Shown here: positions 1 to 5,336 of the stretch, piece after piece
Layout: every line of letters begins with the position of its first letter
How positions within the stretch are numbered: the first letter of the stretch is position 1
Source: UBA6168 sp031426435
Lineage (GTDB): Bacteria; Bacteroidota; Bacteroidia; Chitinophagales; Saprospiraceae
NCBI GenBank assembly: GCA_031426435.1
Contig: JANPLH010000262.1
Location: 1 to 7,096 of the forward strand
DNA length: 7,096 nt
Direction of reading: 5' to 3'
Notes under the pieces: generated by a model
Told to the model about the DNA's origin: nothing
The model's input: the letters and a program-made list of their open reading frames with translations, nothing else
Database searches by the model: none
Program-made: the position numbers and the translations under genes

Positions 1-54
1 AGCGCCGTCCATTCTTTCGAATATTGACGCCAGTATCCATTGGGTACTGTCCAT
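1..54 (-). CDS. Possible N-terminal fragment of an unidentified protein, leaving the window
   Basis: On the minus strand an ATG (plus positions 52-54) opens 18 codons without a stop up to the window edge, reading MDSTQWILASIFERMDGA. The peptide looks protein-like, with an amphipathic helix, but is too short to identify. The hairpin at 56-95 ends one base before the start codon, so it would mask translation initiation on read-through transcripts. This suits a transposase but does not prove one. An 18-codon open frame is easily produced by chance, hence the low confidence. Confidence 0.2.
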   Translation of the reverse strand, partial: MDSTQWILASIFERMDGA

Positions 55-55
55 A

Positions 56-101
56 GGTCGTGAGTTTTGGTGTCGCAACGCAAAACTTCACGACCTTTTT
101 T
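56..101 (+). terminator. Rho-independent terminator-like hairpin
   Basis: The arms ggtcgtga/gttttg (56-69) and caaaac/ttcacgacc (81-95) pair almost perfectly with one bulged T. They enclose an 11-base loop and are followed by six T (96-101). On the plus strand it should stop transcription entering the truncated regulator gene. Read on the minus strand, the same hairpin immediately precedes a possible start codon at 54. Confidence 0.6.
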
Positions 102-160
102 AATTCACCAAATTTCCGGGCTTAAACTGCACGGACTATTGCATAAGGAACAGCGAGGGC

Positions 161-1597
161 TTGCTGCGGCTCGTCAACCAGATGCTGGATTTGGCAAAAT
201 TGGAATCGGGGCAACTAAAGCTGGAGTTGGCGCAAGCCGATGTCGTTCCCTACGTCCAATACCTCACCGAGTCCTTCCAGTCGCTTGCCGCCAAGAAAAA
301 CATCCAACTCGTTTTTTCCCAAGAGACGGAGCAGGTGATGATGGATTTTGATGAAAAAAAGTTGGAAAGAATCGTCGCCAACCTGCTGCACAATGCCATC
401 AAGTTTTCAAAACAAGATGGCGAAATCAGCCTGCACCTGCGGCAGGAAAACGGGCAGCTTTTGATGAAAGTAAAAGACAACGGCATCGGCATCCCGCCCG
501 ATAAGCTGCCCCATATTTTTGAGCGGTTTTATCAGGCAGGCAGTGCTGTCGAAAATGCTGTTAGCTCTCTCCCGACCTCGGTCGGGACTAACAGCACTGG
601 CACCGGCATCGGCTTGGCGCTGACGAAAGAATTAGTGGAATTGATGGGCGGGGAAATCAGCGTGAAAAGCAGCAAAGGAGACCGGGGGGCAGGGACGGAG
701 TTCAAGGTGAGCCTGCCCATTCGCCAAAATGCGCCTTTCGCCGTGACCGACGCCACTGCCCACCTCGCAGCGCCGCTGTTTTCCGCTGCAATTGAAGGAG
801 CGCCGCAAGCAGAAATTTTCCCTTCGGAAAAAGACGACCTGCCCCTTTTACTGCTCATCGAGGACAATGACGATGTGGCATTTTACATCCAGACCAGCTT
901 GCAAGGTCGCTATGCCGTCGTGCGGGCAGCGAACGGCGCCATCGGCATCGAAAAGGCGCTGGAGAGCATTCCCGACGTCATCATCAGCGATGTAATGATG
1001 CCGGAAAAGGACGGCTTCGAAGTCTGCCAAACGCTGAAAAACGACGAGCGCACCTGCCATATCCCCATCGTTTTGCTCACTGCAAAGGCAGATGTCCAGT
1101 CCCGGTTGGAAGGGCTTGGCGTCGGGGCGGACGCCTATTTGTCGAAACCGTTTCTGAAAGAAGAACTGTTCATCCGGCTGGAAAAATTGGTGGAGCTGCG
1201 CAAACGCCTGCAGGAAAAATATGCCGGAAAGAACTTCGTCGCCCTCGCTAAAGAAGCCCCGGCGGAGGCAGTCGCCAGTCCCGACGATGCTTTTTTGAAA
1301 CGAGCCACCCGCTTCATCCTCGACCACCTTGACGATGCCCAATATGGCAACGAGGAACTCGCCCGTGCGATGACCATGAGCGAGTCGTCGCTGAACCGTA
1401 AAGTGAAAGCCCTCACCGACAAAACGCTGTCCCTGTTCATCCGCAGTGTGCGCTTGCAGCAAGGTAAAATCCTGCTTCAAACGACCGCTATGAACGTCTC
1501 CGAGATTGCCTACTCCGTCGGCTTTACTGACCCGTTTTATTTTTCCCGGACTTTTTCGCAGGAGTTCGGGGCTGCGCCGAGCAGTTTTCGCAACTAA
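161..1597 (+). CDS. 5'-truncated hybrid histidine kinase / response regulator / AraC-type regulator
   Basis: This is the C-terminal part of a one-protein two-component system. Counting from the TTG at 161, residues 1-20 are the end of the HisKA dimerisation helix (LLRLVNQMLDLAKLESGQ). Next is a HATPase_c domain with N-box N74/N78, G1 box D106-N-G-I-G and G2 box G147-T-G-I-G. A receiver follows with acidic pair E234/D235, phospho-acceptor D277, T307 and K329. A complete AraC-family double helix-turn-helix fills about 378-478. The autophosphorylated His and any sensor domain are absent. The frame is open only from 104, after a stop at 101-103, and family resemblance starts near 143. No native start is visible: TTG 161 encodes a normal family Leu, and ATG 182 is the next candidate. 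It is probably a pseudogene fragment, although receiver and DNA-binding domains could still work if transcribed. A terminator lies directly upstream. The likely original role was phospho-dependent activation of nearby genes. Confidence 0.85.
   Translation: MLRLVNQMLDLAKLESGQLKLELAQADVVPYVQYLTESFQSLAAKKNIQLVFSQETEQVMMDFDEKKLERIVANLLHNAIKFSKQDGEISLHLRQENGQLLMKVKDNGIGIPPDKLPHIFERFYQAGSAVENAVSSLPTSVGTNSTGTGIGLALTKELVELMGGEISVKSSKGDRGAGTEFKVSLPIRQNAPFAVTDATAHLAAPLFSAAIEGAPQAEIFPSEKDDLPLLLLIEDNDDVAFYIQTSLQGRYAVVRAANGAIGIEKALESIPDVIISDVMMPEKDGFEVCQTLKNDERTCHIPIVLLTAKADVQSRLEGLGVGADAYLSKPFLKEELFIRLEKLVELRKRLQEKYAGKNFVALAKEAPAEAVASPDDAFLKRATRFILDHLDDAQYGNEELARAMTMSESSLNRKVKALTDKTLSLFIRSVRLQQGKILLQTTAMNVSEIAYSVGFTDPFYFSRTFSQEFGAAPSSFRN
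541..599. repeat. Compact palindromic repeat inserted in frame in the kinase ATP-lid region
   Basis: An inner perfect palindrome tcccgacc-tc-ggtcggga (570-587) is enclosed by arms tgctgttag (556-564) and ctaacagca (588-596). A further outer pair is cagtgctgt (541-549) with acagcactg (591-599), which competes with the first outer pair. The element encodes about residues 128-145 of the regulator, between the F-box (ERFYQ) and the G2 box (GTGIGL). Related kinases usually have a much shorter link there. It resembles REP/BIME-type or similar short mobile palindromes tolerated in a surface loop. Only one copy is in the window, so dispersal is unproven. Confidence 0.6.
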
Positions 1598-1617
1598 CTG
1601 GTTTTCAGTAAAATAAG

Positions 1618-1660
1618 AAAAAATGGGTGCATGGCGGTAAGCCACGTACCCATTTTTTTT
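1618..1660 (+). terminator. Strong, probably bidirectional terminator after the hybrid regulator
   Basis: The arms aaaaaatgggt (1618-1628) and acccatttttt (1648-1658) pair perfectly. The stem continues inward through a short imperfect stretch to tggc/gcca (1632-1635/1641-1644) closing a 5-base loop. The A-run before and the T-run (1653-1660) after allow function on both strands. It separates the regulator gene from the next operon. Confidence 0.75.
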
Positions 1661-1661
1661 C

Positions 1662-1696
1662 CCTTTTCCGAAATAATCCATGCCTTTTCCGAAATA
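1662..1696 (+). promoter_or_regulatory. Tandem 14-bp direct repeat, candidate AraC-type operator
   Basis: The sequence ccttttccgaaata occurs exactly at 1662-1675 and 1683-1696, a period of 21 bp or two helical turns. AraC-family activators commonly bind two direct half-sites spaced this way. The site lies just after an AraC-domain regulator gene and about 140 bp before the synthase operon, so it may be that regulator's operator. The assignment is an inference from spacing and position; the repeats themselves are certain. Confidence 0.5.
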
Positions 1697-1724
1697 GTGA
1701 AGGGCGTTTGGCTCACGCTGCTCC

Positions 1725-1732
1725 CACCTTTG
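1725..1732 (+). promoter_or_regulatory. Weak candidate -7 box for the synthase operon
   Basis: CACCTTTG matches five of the six fixed positions of the Bacteroidota -7 consensus TAnnTTTG. The only nearby TTTG (1707-1710) is 14 bases upstream, shorter than the usual ~19-20, so there is no good -33 box. That would fit an activator-dependent promoter served by the direct repeats at 1662-1696. Tentative. Confidence 0.25.
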
Positions 1733-1836
1733 CCATGCAGAAAGTACCTATTTCTACTGATGCAAATCAAACCATTCCGGAAAACTAACCAGCTAGTCAA
1801 TGTTCATCCAGATTTTCAAATTAAAACAATCATGTC

Positions 1837-3120
1837 ATGTCAACCGAAACCGCAACCAATGCTTTTGTCCCCTTCACGAAATACGATTTCAGCAATTTCT
1901 ATTTCGGGTCGGGCAACGATGTGTACGACACTATCCGCTCCTATAGCCAATGGTACGAGGAGGCTTTTGCCGGCGGCTACCATATTTACCGGGAGCCTTT
2001 TACTTCGGCACCCGGCACGACCATTTCCATTCACAGCAATCAGGGAAAACACCTGGAAGGGCTGCTCAATTTTTCTTCCTACAACTATTTAGGCATGGCA
2101 GCTTCGCCCATCGTAAAAGAAGCGGCTGCCGCTGCCCTCGACAAATATGGCTTGGGCGCATCCGGGGGCCCCAACCTGAGCGGGATGTTTGAAATCCACC
2201 GGGAGCTGGAAGCTGCTGTGGCTGATTTCAAAAAGAAAGAAGCCTGCACCACTTTCAACTCCGGTTATGCTGCCAACCTCGGCATTATTTCAGGCATCAT
2301 GCGTTCGGGCGACACTGTTTTTCTCGACCAGTTTTCCCACGCCTCCATCATTGACGGAGCCATTCTGTCGAAAGCGCAAACCATCTTTTTCCGGCACAAT
2401 AACGCAACTGACCTGGAACGGAAGCTCGCCGCAGCGGGCGGGCGAAAATTGGTCGTCGTGGAAGGCGTGTATTCCATGGACGGCGACTACTGCAACTTGC
2501 CGGACATCGTGGAGGTCGCCAAAAGGCACGGTGCCAGAATCATGATAGACGAGGCACATTCTGCCTTCGTCTGCGGCGAAAACGGACGTGGCGTTGCCGA
2601 GCATTACGGACTCGAGGACAGCGTGGACTTTCACATGGGCACTTTTTCAAAGGCGCTGGGCGGCATCGGGGGCTATGCCTGCGGCGACCGCCAGTTTATC
2701 CAGTACCTCGAAGCATACGCCCGCTCCCGTTTTTTCTCCTGCACCTTGCCTCCGTGCGTTTCCGCCGGTGTGCTTGCCGCCCTGGACTACACTGCCGCCA
2801 ACCCGGAAATCAGGCTCCAACTCTGGCACAATGTGGCGTACCTGCAAAATCGCCTAAAGGAAGAAGGCGTGGACATTGGCAATTCGGTCTCCCAGGTCAT
2901 GCCCATCATGGTCTATGACGATGCAAAAGTGTTCAGCATGGCGGAGCGGTTCCGGGAGGAGGGCATTTTTTTGCAGCCGGTGACCTATCCTGCCGTTTCC
3001 AAAGGCAAAGCCCGCTTCCGGCTTTCTGTTTCCGCTTTGCATACCATCGAACAACTTGAATACGCTGCGAAAACCATTTCTTCCATCTTAGCTGAATTCA
3101 ATATACCATGCAAGAAATAG
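1837..3120 (+). CDS. PLP-dependent alpha-oxoamine synthase family protein (BioF/Kbl/serine palmitoyltransferase-like)
   Basis: This 427-residue fold-type I PLP enzyme probably condenses an amino acid with an acyl thioester, with decarboxylation, to give an aminoketone. Family marks are N-F-S-S-Y-N-Y-L-G near 78-86, the S-G motif and E-I-H-R-E-L-E at 119-125, H168 in S-H-A-S (ring-stacking His), D238-E-A-H241 (pyridine-nitrogen Asp), and T-F-S-K272-A-L-G-G (Schiff-base Lys). A C-terminal R-F-R-L-S-V-S-A-L-H-T (393-403) carries the carboxylate-binding Arg. All catalytic residues expected for the family are present. About 75 residues precede the catalytic core, more like the serine palmitoyltransferase or polyketide-associated branches than short BioF. 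The substrate cannot be assigned: BioF, Kbl, sphingoid-base and CqsA-like signal synthases share these motifs, and no biotin or threonine genes are nearby. The start is ATG 1837; the ATG at 1832 is out of frame. The next gene overlaps the last 13 bases, so the two are probably co-translated. Confidence 0.9.
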   Translation: MSTETATNAFVPFTKYDFSNFYFGSGNDVYDTIRSYSQWYEEAFAGGYHIYREPFTSAPGTTISIHSNQGKHLEGLLNFSSYNYLGMAASPIVKEAAAAALDKYGLGASGGPNLSGMFEIHRELEAAVADFKKKEACTTFNSGYAANLGIISGIMRSGDTVFLDQFSHASIIDGAILSKAQTIFFRHNNATDLERKLAAAGGRKLVVVEGVYSMDGDYCNLPDIVEVAKRHGARIMIDEAHSAFVCGENGRGVAEHYGLEDSVDFHMGTFSKALGGIGGYACGDRQFIQYLEAYARSRFFSCTLPPCVSAGVLAALDYTAANPEIRLQLWHNVAYLQNRLKEEGVDIGNSVSQVMPIMVYDDAKVFSMAERFREEGIFLQPVTYPAVSKGKARFRLSVSALHTIEQLEYAAKTISSILAEFNIPCKK

Positions 3121-3818
3121 TGCAATATCCATTTACCACGGGCATCAATGCCATTTTTGAAATACCGACTCAAACTGCCCGCAGGCTCATGCCCAAGGGC
3201 ATCGAAACCGTAGAGTCCAATCATGGGGTCAGTTTGATAGGGTTCACACTGTTCGACTTTTCGGAAAGCCCGGTGGGTCCCTACCAGGAGCTGGTCGTTT
3301 CCCTGTACGCAGTGCCCCGTCTCGGCATCATGGAACAACACCCCCATGCCGCAGTCTATCCCGTCGTGGTAGCCTCGAGCTGCCAAGAAGCGAGGGACCA
3401 TGCCATTGACCTGTGGCGGTTGCCGCATTTCATGGAGGACATTACCATCGAGTTTTCTGCCTCGCCCGACGGCAGTACCATGACCGGAACCGTGCGCTGC
3501 CACAAAGGCGAGGTCATACTGGATTTGACCCTTAGCCACACAGGCAGTTGGAAGCCGACCTACCAGTTGTACCAATCCTTCCAGCATGACGAAACCGGAA
3601 CCTATATCGGCGTGATGGACATGCGGGGCATGCTCAGCGAACACGAAGAAAATACGGGAACCCTGCGGCTGCACGAGCATCGTTTTTTCGACCACCTTGA
3701 TTTGTCCGGCATGGACACCTTGCCTTTCCGGGAGATGTGGATGAGGGAAGGCGTGGAAAGCTATCACGAACTGCTTGCGATGGAAAAGCCAAAATCTAAT
3801 CTGCAACATTCATCCTAA
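3108..3818 (+). CDS. Acetoacetate decarboxylase-like fold protein lacking the catalytic lysine
   Basis: This 236-residue cytoplasmic protein resembles the acetoacetate decarboxylase (ADC) superfamily. An early I-P-T-Q-T-A-R-R-L-M-P segment (19-29) is followed by G-P-Y-Q-E-L-V-V (57-64), matching the family's GPYxEL strand. Then comes S-S-C-Q-E-A-R-D followed by L-W-R-L-P-H-F at 102-108, which aligns with the family's W-G-x-P-K-x active-site turn. At the position of the Schiff-base Lys this protein has H107, with F108 next, so classical ADC chemistry is unlikely. It may be a different lyase or hydrolase, a cyclase-like enzyme, or a ligand-binding protein. The ATG lies within the last codons of the upstream synthase gene (13-bp overlap), which implies translational coupling and a shared pathway, perhaps acting on the synthase's keto product. 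The family assignment was made by eye and the residue alignment needs a profile check. Confidence 0.65.
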   Translation: MQEIVQYPFTTGINAIFEIPTQTARRLMPKGIETVESNHGVSLIGFTLFDFSESPVGPYQELVVSLYAVPRLGIMEQHPHAAVYPVVVASSCQEARDHAIDLWRLPHFMEDITIEFSASPDGSTMTGTVRCHKGEVILDLTLSHTGSWKPTYQLYQSFQHDETGTYIGVMDMRGMLSEHEENTGTLRLHEHRFFDHLDLSGMDTLPFREMWMREGVESYHELLAMEKPKSNLQHSS

Positions 3819-3835
3819 ATAAAACAATTTCAATC

Positions 3836-4193
3836 ATGAAGAACAAACACTTGGCAACAGCCAACCCCGTCCGGAAACTTGCGAAGCAAGCAGGACAATC
3901 CAGACAATTCTGGCCTGAAAAGGGTGCTCATCGAACTGCCGGGTAACTATGCCTTGTTCCCGAACCCGGCCTCCGGGCAGGTACACGTGGCCATGCCTGC
4001 CTACGCAGGAAAACCGGCACTGCTGCAAATCAGCAACGCATAGGGCATTGTCATCGAACAGCGCCAATTGGATGCCTTGCCGGACGGGCCGGTGTCGTTT
4101 GACCTGCATGGCTTCCGGGACGGGATGTACTGGATGAACATACAGGTGGAAGGCAAGCGGGCACAGGCAAGGAAGTTTATTGTGGCCAAATAA
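3836..4193 (+). pseudogene. Decayed gene for a secreted protein with a T9SS type A sorting domain
   Basis: An ATG at 3836, 17 bases after the preceding stop, begins MKNKHLATA but ends at 3944-3946 after 36 codons. One frame over, from about 3870, the sequence reads a linker and then a typical Por-secretion C-terminal domain: N-Y-A-L-F-P-N-P-A-S-G-Q-V-H-V, later D-L-H-G-F-R-D-G-M-Y, ending K-F-I-V-A-K with TAA at 4191-4193. An in-frame TAG at 4041-4043 interrupts it where the family usually has Leu or Tyr (N-A-x-G), so a one-base change explains it. No signal peptide or functional domain remains, so this looks like an internal deletion plus point decay of a larger exported protein. Its position suggests it was once the third gene of the synthase operon. 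T9SS cargo is found only in Bacteroidota and relatives. Confidence 0.75.
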
Positions 4194-4226
4194 TCCGCAG
4201 TAAAACGACCGAAATTGTTTTATTGG

Positions 4227-4271
4227 AACTGGCCGGCTCCTTAGTTGGGGTTCGGCCAGTTTTCCTTTTTA
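4227..4271 (+). terminator. Terminator-like hairpin after the T9SS remnant
   Basis: The arms aactggccg (4227-4235) and cggccagtt (4253-4261) pair perfectly over 9 bp around a 17-base loop. The right arm runs into a T-rich tail (tttccttttt, 4261-4270). It lies 34 bases past the last stop of the synthase/ADC-like/remnant operon and probably ends its transcript. Confidence 0.6.
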
Positions 4272-4343
4272 GGGGGGTAAGCAGCAGGTAGAACGGGTGG
4301 TGGGCCGGGGGCAGAGGTAGTGGGAAATTGGGAAATTGAGGGG
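4272..4343 (+). other. G-run-rich intergenic stretch, possible G-quadruplex
   Basis: About 70 bases contain seven runs of three or more G (at 4272, 4295, 4302, 4307, 4322, 4330 and 4340), plus an exact tandem gggaaatt duplication at 4322-4329 and 4330-4337. Some loops are long, so quadruplex folding is uncertain. No coding frame or RNA gene is recognised here. Confidence 0.35.
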
Positions 4344-4382
4344 AAAGCGGCGACATCTTTTGGAGGGTGCTGCCGCTTTTTT
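4344..4382 (+). terminator. Second terminator-like hairpin before the Crp/Fnr gene
   Basis: The arms aaagcggc (4344-4351) and gccgcttt (4372-4379) pair over 8 bp with a 20-base loop. A run of six T (4377-4382) follows. It lies about 100 bases upstream of the regulator and insulates it from transcription arriving from the left. Confidence 0.5.
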
Positions 4383-4425
4383 GTGGAATGGCAGACCAGA
4401 AATAAAATGAGTGAAGCCATTATCG

Positions 4426-4456
4426 TTGTACTTTTTCAATAACACGAAGTATTTTG
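4426..4456 (+). promoter_or_regulatory. Candidate promoter of the Crp/Fnr-family gene
   Basis: TTG (4426-4428) and TATTTTGG (from 4450) are 21 bases apart. The second matches five of six fixed positions of the Bacteroidota -7 box TAnnTTTG. The implied start, near 4462, leaves a leader of about 18 bases before the ATG at 4481. Judged by consensus only. Confidence 0.3.
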
Positions 4457-4480
4457 GCCATTTATTTCAACACAGACTAA

Positions 4481-5044
4481 ATGGAAAAAGTAAGAAAATA
4501 CTTCGAGCTTATCGGCTTCAAAGGCGAAGACTTGGAAAAGGTAATGGATGCATTTATTTGCCTTGAGTTCAAAAAGAACGATTATGTCGTCAAAGTAGGC
4601 TCGGTTGCCAAATACATCGGCTTTGTGGAAAGCGGCGTATTCCAGTATTATGTCCTGCTCGATGGCGAGGAGCGAACAACTTATCTGAATATTGAGAACA
4701 CTTTCCTCGCCTCTGTTTTGAGTTTTGTGAACCAAGTGCCTTCTCTGGAAAACATCCGGGCATTGACAAACGGCAAACTCAGTTTGCTGAGCCGGACAAA
4801 CCTCAAAAAGCTGGTTGATGAAATGCCCCGGTTCAAGGACTTTTATATTTCCCTGTTGGAGCACACGGTCTGCGGCATTGATGCCAGCCGCCACGACATG
4901 ATTGTTTTGAGCGGGGAGGAGCGCTATGCAAAAATGCTGAGGGATGAGCCGCATCTTTTGCAGCAAATACCGCTGCAATACTTGGCCTCCATGTTGGGCG
5001 TCACGCCCCGCCACCTCAGCCGAATCAGAAAAAATATCCGATAA
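4481..5044 (+). CDS. Crp/Fnr-family transcriptional regulator
   Basis: This 187-residue regulator has an N-terminal cyclic-nucleotide-binding-like beta roll (about 20-110), visible in F-K-K-N-D-Y-V-V-K-V-G and F-V-E-S-G-V-F-Q-Y-Y-V-L. A long dimerisation helix follows (about 106-145), then a short C-terminal helix-turn-helix with I-P-L-Q-Y-L-A-S-M-L-G-V-T-P-R-H-L-S-R-I-R (163-183). It matches the small Crp-like proteins common in Bacteroidota. The phosphate-binding G-E-x-R-A segment of true CRP is absent (residues 74-95), so cAMP binding is not expected. There is no Fnr-type Cys cluster: only C27 and C131 are present. The inducer is unknown. The downstream genes, on the same strand and preceded by a palindrome, are probable targets. 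Confidence 0.9.
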   Translation: MEKVRKYFELIGFKGEDLEKVMDAFICLEFKKNDYVVKVGSVAKYIGFVESGVFQYYVLLDGEERTTYLNIENTFLASVLSFVNQVPSLENIRALTNGKLSLLSRTNLKKLVDEMPRFKDFYISLLEHTVCGIDASRHDMIVLSGEERYAKMLRDEPHLLQQIPLQYLASMLGVTPRHLSRIRKNIR

Positions 5045-5053
5045 ATCATTTCA

Positions 5054-5065
5054 GGACATTTGTCC
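5054..5065. promoter_or_regulatory. Palindrome, candidate Crp/Fnr-family operator
   Basis: GGACA-TT-TGTCC is a perfect 5+2+5 inverted repeat starting 10 bases after the regulator's stop codon. Its centre (5059.5) is about 42-43 bases upstream of the start site predicted from the -7 box at 5090-5097. That is the position of class II CRP activator sites, and no good -33 box is present. Binding by the adjacent regulator is inferred. Confidence 0.5.
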
Positions 5066-5089
5066 AGTGTTCTTGGTTTTGGCCCGCCC

Positions 5090-5097
5090 TATCTTTG
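5090..5097 (+). promoter_or_regulatory. Bacteroidota-type -7 promoter box
   Basis: TATCTTTG matches every fixed base of TAnnTTTG. The nearby TTG-like candidates (5073-5075 and 5078-5081) are too close to serve as a normal -33 box, so an activator bound at 5054-5065 may be needed. The promoter would serve the disrupted small gene at 5125 and perhaps the genes beyond. Confidence 0.5.
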
Positions 5098-5124
5098 CAT
5101 CATCAATCAATAAAACATATAGCG

Positions 5125-5296
5125 ATGAAACAAGTCAAGGATTTTTTATAGCTTATTGTTGTTGCCGCTGTTGTTGTTTTCAAAAATAATTATTGCTAAA
5201 CGATGTGCCTTCAATGCACATTTAGGCTACTGGTATATTGGTGGCAATGCCGCTCTGTATATTAGTGTTTACAAGTTGGAACAATTAATTGATTGA
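5125..5296 (+). pseudogene. Small single-pass membrane protein gene, disrupted by an apparent one-base T-run change
   Basis: ATG 5125 reads MKQVKDFL and stops at TAG 5149-5151. The T-run at 5142-5147 has six T. With five, one frame runs unbroken for 56 codons to TGA 5294-5296. It would give MKQVKDF, a Leu-rich helix (about residues 8-23), a basic I-A-K-R, and a tail containing A-H-L-G-Y-W-Y-I-G-G-N-A-A-L-Y-I. That a single base restores both the stop and the frame favours a real gene with a recent indel, a sequencing error, or a slippage-controlled gene. It stands 28 bases after a perfect -7 box. The family is not recognised. The original may also have been longer, with this as a remnant. Confidence 0.4.
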
Positions 5297-5336
5297 GTCA
5301 AAGCAAGCATTTTTCACAATTTTAATCAATCATAAA

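Larger units (their letters stand above)
1..142. mobile_element. Possible end of an inserted element abutting a truncated regulator gene
   Basis: Homology-like sequence of the downstream hybrid kinase begins abruptly at about base 143 (I-R-N-S-E-G-L-L). Upstream, the same frame reads unrelated residues and meets a stop at 101-103, where the kinase H-box helix should be. The segment contains a 13-14 bp hairpin (56-95) and, on the minus strand, an ATG at 54 opening a frame that leaves the window. A hairpin directly in front of an outward-reading ORF near an element boundary is a known arrangement in insertion sequences, where it blocks read-through expression of transposase. The transposase family is not recognised, and neither the terminal inverted repeat nor the target duplication can be verified because the other end is outside the window. 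It could also be a recombination junction. Confidence 0.3.

Noticed and set aside
67..351. Plus-strand open frame of 94 codons overlapping the start of the hybrid regulator
   Set aside because: It runs through the terminator hairpin and is out of frame with clear HisKA/HATPase sequence.
848..1681. Long minus-strand open frame (277 codons) opposite the receiver/AraC region
   Set aside because: It is antisense to a gene with intact domain motifs on the plus strand. Its composition reads as a codon-bias shadow with no recognisable motif.
2985..3809. Long minus-strand open frame (274 codons) opposite the ADC-like gene
   Set aside because: It mirrors the plus-strand ADC-like gene, overlaps the end of the synthase, has no leader or motif, and is His-rich in the way shadow frames are.
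3879..3891. Short inverted repeat cttgc-gaa-gcaag inside the T9SS remnant
   Set aside because: Only 5 bp arms with no T-run or promoter context; expected by chance.
3834..4109. Minus-strand frame (91 codons) opposite the T9SS remnant
   Set aside because: The plus strand here encodes a recognisable sorting domain; the antisense frame has no family features.
4944..5189. Plus-strand frame ending in a Cys-rich tail (Y-C-C-C-R-C-C-C-F)
   Set aside because: The Cys run is a frame artefact of tgt/tgc repeats in the DNA encoding a hydrophobic helix in the adjacent frames, and its first part is a shadow of the Crp/Fnr gene.
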